Assembly (NCBI GenBank): GCA_958421275.1
Contig: CATZLI010000004.1
Span: 1-64,000 of the forward strand
DNA from: an uncultured Collinsella sp.
GTDB taxonomy: Bacteria > Actinomycetota > Coriobacteriia > Coriobacteriales > Coriobacteriaceae
Length of the DNA stretch: 64,000 nucleotides
Direction of reading: 5' to 3'
Each line of letters begins with the position of its first letter. Positions within the stretch are counted from its first letter, which is position 1. The notes under the pieces are model-generated. The model searched no databases, was not told the DNA's origin, and was given only the letters and a program-made list of their open reading frames with translations. This document shows positions 8,174-15,767 of this stretch, in pieces. A program made the translations under genes and the position numbers.

Positions 8174-8260
8174 ATGGACATCCTCATTCCCATCATCGGA
8201 GTCGTCTGCATTGGACTCTTTATCTATTACATCTACATTCTGATGAGGAGTGATTCGTAA
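8174..8260 (+). CDS. kdpF: KdpF subunit
   Basis: 28-residue hydrophobic peptide (MDILIPIIGVVCIG at its start, one membrane helix, ending MRSDS). Length, position directly before kdpA and the short cytoplasmic tail fit KdpF, the small stabilising subunit of the KdpFABC P-type potassium pump. GAAAGGGGCGG precedes the ATG. The stop codon lies 3 bp before the kdpA start. Confidence 0.85.
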   Translation: MDILIPIIGVVCIGLFIYYIYILMRSDS

Positions 8261-8263
8261 ACT

Positions 8264-10087
8264 ATGGACGCTGCGATTCAGTACATCTTGTACTTTGCCG
8301 TGCTCGTCGTCCTGGCCGTTCCGCTCGGTCGGTTCATGGCCCATATCATGGATGGTGAGCATACGTTCCTGTCGCCTGTGATTGCTCCTGTGGAGCGTGG
8401 CGTCTATCGTCTGCTTCGCATCGACGCGGCAGAGCAGATGGGGTGTAGGCGCTATCTGGCAAGCGTGCTGGTCTTTTCGGGGATCGGCCTCGTGGCTCTT
8501 GTGGCACTCCAGGCACTTCAGTCTTTCTTGCCAGGCAATCCCCAGCACCTGCCGGGTGTGTCATGGGACCTGTCGTTTAATACGGCTGCTTCCTTCATAA
8601 CCAACACCAACTGGCAATCCTATTCCGGTGAGACCACCCTGTCCTACTTTGTGCAGTTCATGGGTCTCACCGTGCAAAACTTCTTGTCCGCCGGCACCGG
8701 TATTGCGGTCATGTTCGCGCTCATCCGCGGTTTCCGTCAGGTCAAGCAGCAGGGACTCGGCTCGTTTTGGGTCGACCTCACCCGCACCGTCCTGTACGTG
8801 CTCATCCCGCTGAACCTCGTGTTCGGCATCTGCCTGGCTGCCGGTGGCGTCATCTCCAACTTCCAGCCGGCTCAGAAGGCTGAGCTCGTAGAGCCCGTCG
8901 CTGTCCAGCCTAATGCAGACGGCGGCTGGAGCGTCATCGATAGCGCCCAGATCGAGGGCGACACGGTCAAGCTCGACGGCAAGGTTGTCGAGGGCGCGCG
9001 CGTGGTCACCGAGCAGTTTTTGCCCCAGGGTCCTGCGGCCAGCCAGGTTGCCATCAAACAGTCCGGCACCAACGGCGGCGGCTTCTTCGGCGCGAACTCT
9101 GCGCATCCGTATGAGAACCCCAATGCCTTCACCAACATCATCGAGATGACCAGCTTGCTGCTGATTCCGGTCGCCTGCTGCTTCACCTTCGGCATCGGTG
9201 TCAAGAATGCCAGGCAGGGCAAGGCCATCTTCGCGGCGATGCTTATCCTGCTCGTGGTCTTTACCGGCATCATCGCCGTTAACGAGCATATGGGTACGCC
9301 GCAGCTGGCAGATGGCGGCGCGGTCAACATCGAGATGACCGATGGCCAGGCGGGCGGCAACATGGAGGGCAAGGAGAGCCGCTTTGGCATCGCCTCCTCT
9401 TCCACCTGGTCCGCTTTCACGACGGCTGCTTCCAACGGCTCGGTCAACTCCATGCACGACTCCTACACCCCGCTCGGCGGGTTTGTCCAGATGCTCCAGA
9501 TAGCGCTGGGCGAGGTGGTGTTCGGCGGCGTTGGCTGCGGCCTGTACGGCATGATCGGCTTCGCCATCCTCACGGTGTTTATTGCCGGCCTTATGGTCGG
9601 CCGCACGCCCGAGTTCCTGGGCAAGAAGATCGAGCCGACCGAGATGCGCTGGGCGGTGGTTCTGTGTCTCGCCACCCCGTTCGCCATTCTGGTGAGCTCC
9701 GCTATCGCCTGCATGGTGCCCGGTCTTGTCGACCAACTCAACAACGGCGGGGCGCATGGCTTCTCCGAGGTCCTGTACACCCTTACTTCGGCTGGCGGCA
9801 ACAACGGCTCCTCATTCGCCGGCATGAACTGCAACATCCCGTGGATCAACGTGCTGCTGGGTATCGAGATGCTGTTCGCGCGGTTCCTGCCGATTGTGGG
9901 CACGCTCGCCATCGCGGGCTCGCTGGCCGGGAAGGGCAAGGTCGCCGAGAGCGCCGGCACGCTTTCCACCACCAATGCCATGTTCGTGTTCCTGCTGGTA
10001 TTCGTCGTTCTGCTGATTGGCGCCCTGAGTTTCTTCCCGGCGTTGGCGCTTGGTCCCGTTGCCGAATTCTTCCAGATGGTTGCGTAA
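8264..10087 (+). CDS. kdpA: KdpA potassium-binding subunit
   Basis: Potassium channel-like subunit of the ATP-driven KdpFABC pump, 607 residues, slightly longer than the 557 of E. coli because of an extracytoplasmic loop between about residues 205 and 250. The four selectivity-filter-type loops are visible: TNTNWQSYSGE, GTNGGGFFG, the loop near residues 375-405, and TSAGGNNGSSFAG. About ten membrane helices are expected. It follows kdpF by 3 bp and precedes kdpB by 15 bp. Confidence 0.97.
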   Translation: MDAAIQYILYFAVLVVLAVPLGRFMAHIMDGEHTFLSPVIAPVERGVYRLLRIDAAEQMGCRRYLASVLVFSGIGLVALVALQALQSFLPGNPQHLPGVSWDLSFNTAASFITNTNWQSYSGETTLSYFVQFMGLTVQNFLSAGTGIAVMFALIRGFRQVKQQGLGSFWVDLTRTVLYVLIPLNLVFGICLAAGGVISNFQPAQKAELVEPVAVQPNADGGWSVIDSAQIEGDTVKLDGKVVEGARVVTEQFLPQGPAASQVAIKQSGTNGGGFFGANSAHPYENPNAFTNIIEMTSLLLIPVACCFTFGIGVKNARQGKAIFAAMLILLVVFTGIIAVNEHMGTPQLADGGAVNIEMTDGQAGGNMEGKESRFGIASSSTWSAFTTAASNGSVNSMHDSYTPLGGFVQMLQIALGEVVFGGVGCGLYGMIGFAILTVFIAGLMVGRTPEFLGKKIEPTEMRWAVVLCLATPFAILVSSAIACMVPGLVDQLNNGGAHGFSEVLYTLTSAGGNNGSSFAGMNCNIPWINVLLGIEMLFARFLPIVGTLAIAGSLAGKGKVAESAGTLSTTNAMFVFLLVFVVLLIGALSFFPALALGPVAEFFQMVA

Positions 10088-10102
10088 AGGAGTCGCAGAT
10101 TT

Positions 10103-12163
10103 ATGGCTATGCAAAAAGACATGATGAGCCGCGCGGTGCGCGATTCATTTGCCAAGCTTGACCCCCGTGTCCAGGTCCAAAACCCGGTCATGTTCCTGGT
10201 GTGGCTGTCGGCCGCCATGACCTCCATTCTGGCCATCGCCTCTATTTTTGGGGTACAGGACGCCGACGTCCCCACGTACTATGTGATCGCCATTGCCGTC
10301 ATTCTCTGGCTGACCGACCTCTTTTCAAATTTTGCCGAGGCACTTGCCGAGGGCCGCGGTAAGGCGCAGGCAGACTCCCTGCGCGCGGCGAAAAAGGACG
10401 TCGAGGCCCATCGCATCGAGTCCGTCGAGGATAAGGACCGCTTCGCGGTCGTTCCCGGTACCGAGCTCTCGCGCGGGGATCTGGTGGTCGTGCGCGCCGG
10501 CGAGCAGATTCCGGGAGACGGCGATGTCATCGAGGGTGCCGCCTCGGTTGATGAGTCGGCCATCACCGGCGAGTCTGCACCCGTGGTTCGCGAGGCTGGC
10601 GGCGACCGTTCTGCCGTCACTGGCGGCACCACCGTGCTTTCCGATTGGATTGTGGTGAAAATCACCAGCGAGCCTGGCCAGAGCTTCCTGGATAAGATGA
10701 TCGCCATGGTCGAGGGCGCCGCCCGCAAGAAGACCCCCAACGAGGTCGCGCTCGAGATCTTTCTGGTTGCTCTGTCCGTCATCTTCATCCTCGTGACGCT
10801 CGCACTGTACTGCTACTCGAGTTTCTCTGCAGGGCTCAACGGTATGGCGAACCCCACCGCTGTGACCACGCTCGTTGCCTTGCTCGTCTGTCTGGCGCCC
10901 ACCACCATTGGTGCGCTGCTGTCCGCCATTGGCATCGCCGGCATGAGCCGACTGAACGAGGCCAACGTACTGGCCATGTCCGGCCGCGCCATCGAGGCCG
11001 CCGGCGACGTCGACATCCTCATGCTCGATAAGACCGGTACCATCACCTTGGGCAACCGCCAGGCCGCTGAGTTCATTCCGGTCGACGGCGTCGATCCCGC
11101 GGAGCTGGCCGATGCCGCGCAGCTGTCCTCTCTGGCGGATGAGACCCCTGAGGGCCGCTCCATCGTCGTGCTCGCCAAGGAGCAGTTTGGGCTGCGCGGC
11201 CGCACACTCGAGGATAAGGGCATGGAGTTCATCCCCTTCACCGCGGCGACCCGCATGTCCGGTGTGAACTACGCCGACAGCGAGATTCGCAAGGGTGCGG
11301 CCGATTCCGTTCGCGCTTATGTGGAGGCTGCCGGAGGAGTGTTCTCGAAGGAGTGCGACGAGGCCGTCGAACGCATTGCGAAGGTGGGCGGCACCCCGTT
11401 GGTCGTGGCAAAGGACCGACGTGTGCTGGGTGTCGTCTACCTTAAGGACATCATCAAGTCCGGCGTGAAGGAAAAGTTCGCCGATCTGCGCCGCATGGGT
11501 ATCAAGACCATAATGGTGACGGGCGATAATCCGCTGACGGCCGCCGCCATCGCCGCCGAGGCCGGTGTGGATGACTTCCTGGCCGAAGCGACGCCCGAGG
11601 GCAAGCTCGATAAGATCCGCGCGTTCCAGCATGAGGGCCATCTGGTCGCGATGACCGGCGACGGCACCAACGACGCGCCGGCACTGGCGCAGGCAGATGT
11701 CGCCGTGGCCATGAACACGGGAACCCAGGCTGCCAAGGAGGCCGGCAACATGGTCGACCTCGACTCCAGCCCCACCAAGCTCATCGATATCGTGCGTATC
11801 GGCAAGCAACTGCTCATGACCCGCGGCTCGCTCACGACCTTCTCGGTCGCCAACGACGTCGCCAAGTATTTCGCCATCATCCCGGCGCTATTCTCGCCGA
11901 TCTACCCCGGGTTGGACGCCCTCAACATCCTGGGGCTCACCAGCCCGTTGACTGCCGTGCTGTCCGCCATTATCTACAACGCGCTGGTCATCGTCGCGCT
12001 GATTCCTGCCGCCCTGAAAGGCGTGAAGTACCGCGAGCTTTCGTCCGGCCAGCTGCTGACCCACAACCTGCTGGTGTGGGGTCTGGGCGGTATCGTGGCG
12101 CCGTTCGTATTCATCAAGATTATCGACATGCTGCTGGCCTTGTTCGGCATTGGCATGATGTAG
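10103..12163 (+). CDS. kdpB: KdpB P-type ATPase subunit
   Basis: Catalytic P-type ATPase subunit of the potassium pump, 686 residues. It has the actuator motif ITGESAPV, the phosphorylation motif DKTGTIT with Asp309, the nucleotide-binding lysine region GAADSVRAY, and the hinge motifs VTGDNPLTAAAIAAEAGVDD and TGDGTNDAPALAQADVAVAM. The start ATG at 10103 follows AAAGGAG. It lies between kdpA and kdpC in a tight operon. No key residue is missing. Confidence 0.98.
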   Translation: MAMQKDMMSRAVRDSFAKLDPRVQVQNPVMFLVWLSAAMTSILAIASIFGVQDADVPTYYVIAIAVILWLTDLFSNFAEALAEGRGKAQADSLRAAKKDVEAHRIESVEDKDRFAVVPGTELSRGDLVVVRAGEQIPGDGDVIEGAASVDESAITGESAPVVREAGGDRSAVTGGTTVLSDWIVVKITSEPGQSFLDKMIAMVEGAARKKTPNEVALEIFLVALSVIFILVTLALYCYSSFSAGLNGMANPTAVTTLVALLVCLAPTTIGALLSAIGIAGMSRLNEANVLAMSGRAIEAAGDVDILMLDKTGTITLGNRQAAEFIPVDGVDPAELADAAQLSSLADETPEGRSIVVLAKEQFGLRGRTLEDKGMEFIPFTAATRMSGVNYADSEIRKGAADSVRAYVEAAGGVFSKECDEAVERIAKVGGTPLVVAKDRRVLGVVYLKDIIKSGVKEKFADLRRMGIKTIMVTGDNPLTAAAIAAEAGVDDFLAEATPEGKLDKIRAFQHEGHLVAMTGDGTNDAPALAQADVAVAMNTGTQAAKEAGNMVDLDSSPTKLIDIVRIGKQLLMTRGSLTTFSVANDVAKYFAIIPALFSPIYPGLDALNILGLTSPLTAVLSAIIYNALVIVALIPAALKGVKYRELSSGQLLTHNLLVWGLGGIVAPFVFIKIIDMLLALFGIGMM

Positions 12164-12175
12164 ACGGAGGTATGT

Positions 12176-12766
12176 ATGTTCAAAGGTATCGCATCGCGCG
12201 CACTCGGCGTGTTCGCGCTGTTTACCATCGTCTGCGGCCTGGGATACACGCTTGTGGTGACCGGCGTCGCGCAGCTTGCGTTTCCGTACCAGGCGAACGG
12301 ATCGCTTATTATGGTCGACGACAAGGTTGTGGGTTCCGAGCTCATCGGCCAGAACTTCGATGACGAAGCCCACATGTGGGGTCGTATCCAGAACGTGTCA
12401 ATTGTCGAAGGCGAAGACGGCGAGCTCATGGCGTATGGTGCCCCGTCCAACCTGTCCCCGGCGAGTGAGGAGTATCGGCAGCTTGTGGACGCGCGCGTGA
12501 AGAAGATCCGCGCCGCCAACCCCGATGCCGATATGGACGCTGTGCCCGTCGACCTGGTGACGTGCTCTGGCTCAGGGCTCGACCCCGAGATCTCTCCCGA
12601 TGCCGCCGAGTACCAGGTACCGCGCCTGGCGAAGGCCACGGGCAAGAGCGAAGGCGAGGTTCGCGAGATCATCGCCCAGTGCACCAAGGGCCGATTCCTG
12701 GGCGTCTTCGGCGAGCCCACGGTCAACGTGCTCAAGGTGAACCTTATGCTGGACGGCGCGCTGTAG
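12176..12766 (+). CDS. kdpC: KdpC subunit
   Basis: Single-pass periplasm-facing subunit of the potassium pump, 196 residues. Residues about 8-30 form the membrane helix (LGVFALFTIVCGLGYTLVVT), followed by the typical KdpC segments GSELIGQNF, WGR, GSGLDPEISPDAAEYQVPRLAKA and VNVLKVNLMLD. ACGGAGG lies before the ATG. It ends the kdpFABC operon; a family C repeat lies 45 bp downstream. Confidence 0.97.
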   Translation: MFKGIASRALGVFALFTIVCGLGYTLVVTGVAQLAFPYQANGSLIMVDDKVVGSELIGQNFDDEAHMWGRIQNVSIVEGEDGELMAYGAPSNLSPASEEYRQLVDARVKKIRAANPDADMDAVPVDLVTCSGSGLDPEISPDAAEYQVPRLAKATGKSEGEVREIIAQCTKGRFLGVFGEPTVNVLKVNLMLDGAL

Positions 12767-12811
12767 GTGAGGGAGTGGCGGATGAGGGCATGACTGACTA
12801 TCTGAGCCCTT

Positions 12812-12905
12812 AATTCCACCCCGCCCATCAGTTGCAGTGGAATACGGACTGTTTTGGCTGTCAAAGGCCCTATCTACTCCGTATTCCACCGCAACTTTTT
12901 TGTGA
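12812..12905. repeat. Family C repeat, copy 2, after kdpC
   Basis: Same sequence and orientation as 4399-4495, with arms TTGCAGTGGAATACGGA and TCCGTATTCCACCGCAA (one mismatch) followed by TTTTTTTG on the plus strand. It can serve as the kdpFABC terminator. Together the two copies bracket the whole Kdp cluster as direct repeats. Confidence 0.75.
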
Positions 12906-13014
12906 GGGTCGGGATTGAAGGTGGAGAGTGCGAGCGAGTGCGAATGCGGCGGATACTGATACGATAAGTACGTTAGCAACTGCCGCCGAGCGGCTCAAAC
13001 GAAAGGAACCCTGT

Positions 13015-14964
13015 ATGGAGTCCTCCGCCTACCCGATGCTCTTTAGCCCAATCAAGGTCGGTACGACCGAGGTCAAGAATCGCGTCTTTATGCCGCCGGT
13101 GTCCACCAACCTGGCCGATCATGGCTACGTGACCGACGACTTGGTCGATCATTACCGTGCCCGTGCCAAGGGCGGCGTTGGCCTGATCATCACCGAGGTC
13201 GTGACGGTCGAGCCTACCTATACCTATCTGCCGGGTGACATGTGCTGCTACGACGACACGTTTATCCCTGGCTGGGAAAAGCTCGCCGCGGCCGTCCACG
13301 AGTATGGCTGCAAGATCATGCCGCAGCTCTTCCACCCCGCCTACATGGCCTTTAACATTCCGGGCACGCCGCGCCTGATCGCTCCGTCCTTTGTGGGCCC
13401 GTCCTATGCCCGCGAGGCGCCGCGCCCCATCACGGTCGACGAGATTCACGAGCTTACGCACCAGTTTGGTGACGCTGCCGTGCGTATGCAGAAGGCCGGT
13501 GTCGATGGCGTTGAGGTCCACGCAGCGCACGCCCACGGTATGCTCGGCGGCTTTTTGACTCCGCTCTACAACAAGCGTACCGACGAGTACGGCGGCTCGC
13601 TCGACGCCCGTATGCGCTTCTTGCTCGAGGTCATCGCCGAGATTCGTGAGCGCTGCGGCAAGGACTTTATCATCGACGTCCGCATTTCGGGCGATGAGTA
13701 CACCGATGGCGGTCTGACCCTCAACGACATGATCTACGTCTCGCGTCGCCTGGAGAAGGCCGGCGTCGACATGATTCATGTGTCGGGCGGCACCACCATC
13801 AAGCGCGGCTCCGCGATTCCCGCCGCCGGCACGCAGCAGGCCTCGCACGCCGCCTGCTCGCGCGAGATCAAGAAGCACGTCAACATTCCCGTCGCCACCG
13901 TCGGACGTATCAACGAGGCCTGGATCGCCGAGGAGCTGATCGAGGACGGCGCTGCCGACATATGCATGATGGGCCGCGCCAATCTGTGCGATGCCGAGTT
14001 CTGCAACAAAGCCGCTGCCGGCAACGCCGACGAGATCCGTCCCTGCATTGGCTGCCTGCGCTGCCTGAACGGCATTATGTTCGGCAAGCGCATCTCCTGC
14101 ACCGTTAACCCGGACGTGGAGCGCGACGAGGCTGGCTACGAGCCTGCCGCCGAGGCCAAGAACGTACTGGTTGTGGGCGCTGGTCCTGCGGGCATGGAGG
14201 CGGCGTTCATTGCCGCCAAGCGCGGCCACAACGTGGTGCTCGTGGACAAGCAGGACGAACCGGGCGGCGAGATGCGTATCGCAGCCGTTCCGCCGGCAAA
14301 GCAGGAGCTCACCCGCGTGATCAAGTATCAGTATCGTCGCCTGGCCGAGGCGGGCGTGAAGTGCATATTTGGCACCGAGCTTACTGCCGAGGACATTCAG
14401 CGTGACTACGCGGGCTACGAGGTCGTCCTGGCTTATGGCGCCGAGCCCATCGCCCCGGCCTTCATGCAGGGCTTTAAGCAGGTTATGACGGCTGACGACC
14501 TGCTGGGTGGCAAAGCTTTCCCGGGCAAGAAGATCGTCATCGTGGGCGGAGGCACCGTCGGTTGCGAGACGGCCGACTACCTGGCCCCGTTGGTCAACGA
14601 CCTGTCGCCGGCCAACCGCGATGTCACCGTCATCGAGATGACCAAGACGCTCGCCGCCAACGAGGGCGGTGCCGGTCGCGCGGTGCTCATCACGCGCATG
14701 CTCTCCAAGGGCGTCCACGTGCTGACCGAGGCCAGGGTGACCGAGATTACCGAGGACACTATCAGCTACGAGAAGGACGGCGAGGTCCACACCATCACCG
14801 GTGCCGATACGCTGGTGCTTGCCATGGGCTATCGTCCCAATACCAAGTTGGCCGACGACCTTGCCGCTGCCGGTGTTGCCACCCACGTGTTGGGTGACGC
14901 CAACAAGTGCGGCAACATTCGCGACGCCATCGGTGACGGCTACAAGATCGCCTGCGAGCTCTAG
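13015..14964 (+). CDS. Two-domain NAD(P)H:flavin oxidoreductase, 2,4-dienoyl-CoA reductase / BaiH-like
   Basis: 649-residue iron-sulfur flavoenzyme. The N-terminal half (about 1-335) is an old-yellow-enzyme FMN barrel with HAAHAHGMLGGFLTP in the active-site region. A 4Fe-4S cysteine set (Cys344, 347, 350 and 362) follows. The C-terminal half has two dinucleotide sites, VVGAGPAGMEAA (FAD) and VIVGGGTVGCETADYL (NAD(P)H). This architecture is shared by 2,4-dienoyl-CoA reductase, trimethylamine dehydrogenase and the bile-acid enzymes BaiCD/BaiH. Substrate cannot be assigned; gut anaerobes often carry several for enoate, bile-acid or plant-compound reduction. The ATG at 13015 follows GAAAGGA. It appears to be monocistronic, followed by two hairpins. 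Confidence 0.9.
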   Translation: MESSAYPMLFSPIKVGTTEVKNRVFMPPVSTNLADHGYVTDDLVDHYRARAKGGVGLIITEVVTVEPTYTYLPGDMCCYDDTFIPGWEKLAAAVHEYGCKIMPQLFHPAYMAFNIPGTPRLIAPSFVGPSYAREAPRPITVDEIHELTHQFGDAAVRMQKAGVDGVEVHAAHAHGMLGGFLTPLYNKRTDEYGGSLDARMRFLLEVIAEIRERCGKDFIIDVRISGDEYTDGGLTLNDMIYVSRRLEKAGVDMIHVSGGTTIKRGSAIPAAGTQQASHAACSREIKKHVNIPVATVGRINEAWIAEELIEDGAADICMMGRANLCDAEFCNKAAAGNADEIRPCIGCLRCLNGIMFGKRISCTVNPDVERDEAGYEPAAEAKNVLVVGAGPAGMEAAFIAAKRGHNVVLVDKQDEPGGEMRIAAVPPAKQELTRVIKYQYRRLAEAGVKCIFGTELTAEDIQRDYAGYEVVLAYGAEPIAPAFMQGFKQVMTADDLLGGKAFPGKKIVIVGGGTVGCETADYLAPLVNDLSPANRDVTVIEMTKTLAANEGGAGRAVLITRMLSKGVHVLTEARVTEITEDTISYEKDGEVHTITGADTLVLAMGYRPNTKLADDLAAAGVATHVLGDANKCGNIRDAIGDGYKIACEL

Positions 14965-14980
14965 TCAACCCCTTGGTCCA

Positions 14981-15030
14981 TGGGGGCCAGGTTACTTTGC
15001 ACTAAGCTGATGCATGTAAACCTGACCCCA
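14981..15030. repeat. Imperfect inverted repeat after the flavin oxidoreductase gene
   Basis: Arms resembling GGGGCCAGGTTAC and GTAAACCTGACCCC enclose 21 bp. It resembles the short dispersed palindromes seen elsewhere in the window but has no T tail. Confidence 0.4.
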
Positions 15031-15053
15031 TTGCACCAGTCGATAGCAAAACA

Positions 15054-15094
15054 CGGCGGCCGTCCCGTTTTGGGGCGGCCGCCGCTCGCGTTTT
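15054..15094 (+). terminator. Strong GC-rich hairpin, probable terminator
   Basis: CGGCGGCCGTCCC pairs with GGGGCGGCCGCCG around TTTT, followed after 6 bp by TTTT. It lies between the flavin oxidoreductase gene and the gntR remnant and could end transcription from either side. Confidence 0.6.
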
Positions 15095-15119
15095 ATCAAA
15101 GAAAGATCATTGTCGAGCC

Positions 15120-15498
15120 TTAAATGCCTTTTGTCTGTGTGCCTTCCACAATCATGTTGCGGTTATACACCAGGTGCAGATACATCGCGTCGTGCGCGGC
15201 GGTGGGATTGCGTGAGGCGATGGCGTCGGCCACATCGCGGTGCGTGCGGATAGTTTCCTCGACGAGCTTTTTGCCGGTCACGTCGATAAAGAGGGGGACG
15301 GATGCCTTGAACACGCCCATCAGGCGGGGAACGACGAGGTTTCCGGAGCTCTCGGCAATGGCATTGTGGAACGCGGTGTCGGCGGCGGAGTAATCCTCAC
15401 CGGCCTCGGCCAGGCGCTCGGATTCGTCGCAGAGCTCTTTGATACAGACGACCTGGTCGTTGGTTGCGTGCTCGGCCGCCATGCGTGCCATCTGCGGC
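15120..15498 (-). pseudogene. GntR-family regulator, C-terminal remnant
   Basis: About 125 residues matching the ligand-binding FCD domain of FadR-type GntR regulators (ARMAAEHATNDQ, DTAFHNAIAESSGNLVV, THRDVADAIASRNPTAAHDAM). The winged-helix DNA-binding domain is absent. The frame stays open to an ATG at 15611, but those extra residues come from the reverse complement of a permease gene, so this is the end of a truncated gene. The missing part appears lost in a deletion that also removed most of the divergently oriented gntP. It is unlikely to work as a regulator. Confidence 0.8.
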
Positions 15499-15660
15499 GG
15501 TGCCACGGCCCTCTCGCACGTCAACGATGCCGGTTTTTGGATGTGCTCCTCGTTCCTGGAGATTGACGAGAAGACAACCCTCAAGTCCTGGACCGTTATG
15601 GAGACGCTCATCGGCCTTTCGGGTCTTGCCTGCGCCCTGGTGATTTCGTTCTTCGCCTAG
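15487..15660 (+). pseudogene. GntP-family gluconate permease, C-terminal remnant
   Basis: The last ~55 residues of a gluconate:H+ symporter of the GntP family: ICGGATALSHVNDAGFW, then KTTLKSWTVMETLIGLSG and a hydrophobic end. Intact members have about 440-460 residues, so nearly 90 percent is missing. The break near 15490 coincides with the break in the minus-strand gntR remnant. The downstream dehydratase at 15768 suggests an original regulator / permease / sugar-acid dehydratase locus. Confidence 0.85.
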
Positions 15661-15723
15661 TTCGCGTAGCTAAGCATCTTCCGCCGAGTGCATCGCTCGG
15701 TACCCATTTCACCTGATTCATTA

Positions 15724-15736
15724 ACCAACGATTGGT
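15724..15736. promoter_or_regulatory. Operator-like palindrome upstream of the dehydratase
   Basis: ACCAACGATTGGT is a perfect 5-3-5 inverted repeat, followed by ACAACCGTT. GntR/FadR regulators bind short palindromes of this kind. It lies 32 bp before the dehydratase start. Confidence 0.35.
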
Positions 15737-15767
15737 ACAACCGTTCAAACCAAAAGAGGAGAGCATT

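Noticed and set aside
12973..14886. 637-codon minus-strand frame opposite the flavin oxidoreductase
   Set aside because: Antisense shadow with His/Asp/Gly-rich low-complexity sequence and no ribosome site; the plus-strand gene has clear motifs.
15120..15611. Full 163-residue GntR-type protein starting at 15611
   Set aside because: The first ~37 residues are antisense to a GntP permease end and there is no DNA-binding domain, so it is treated as a remnant.
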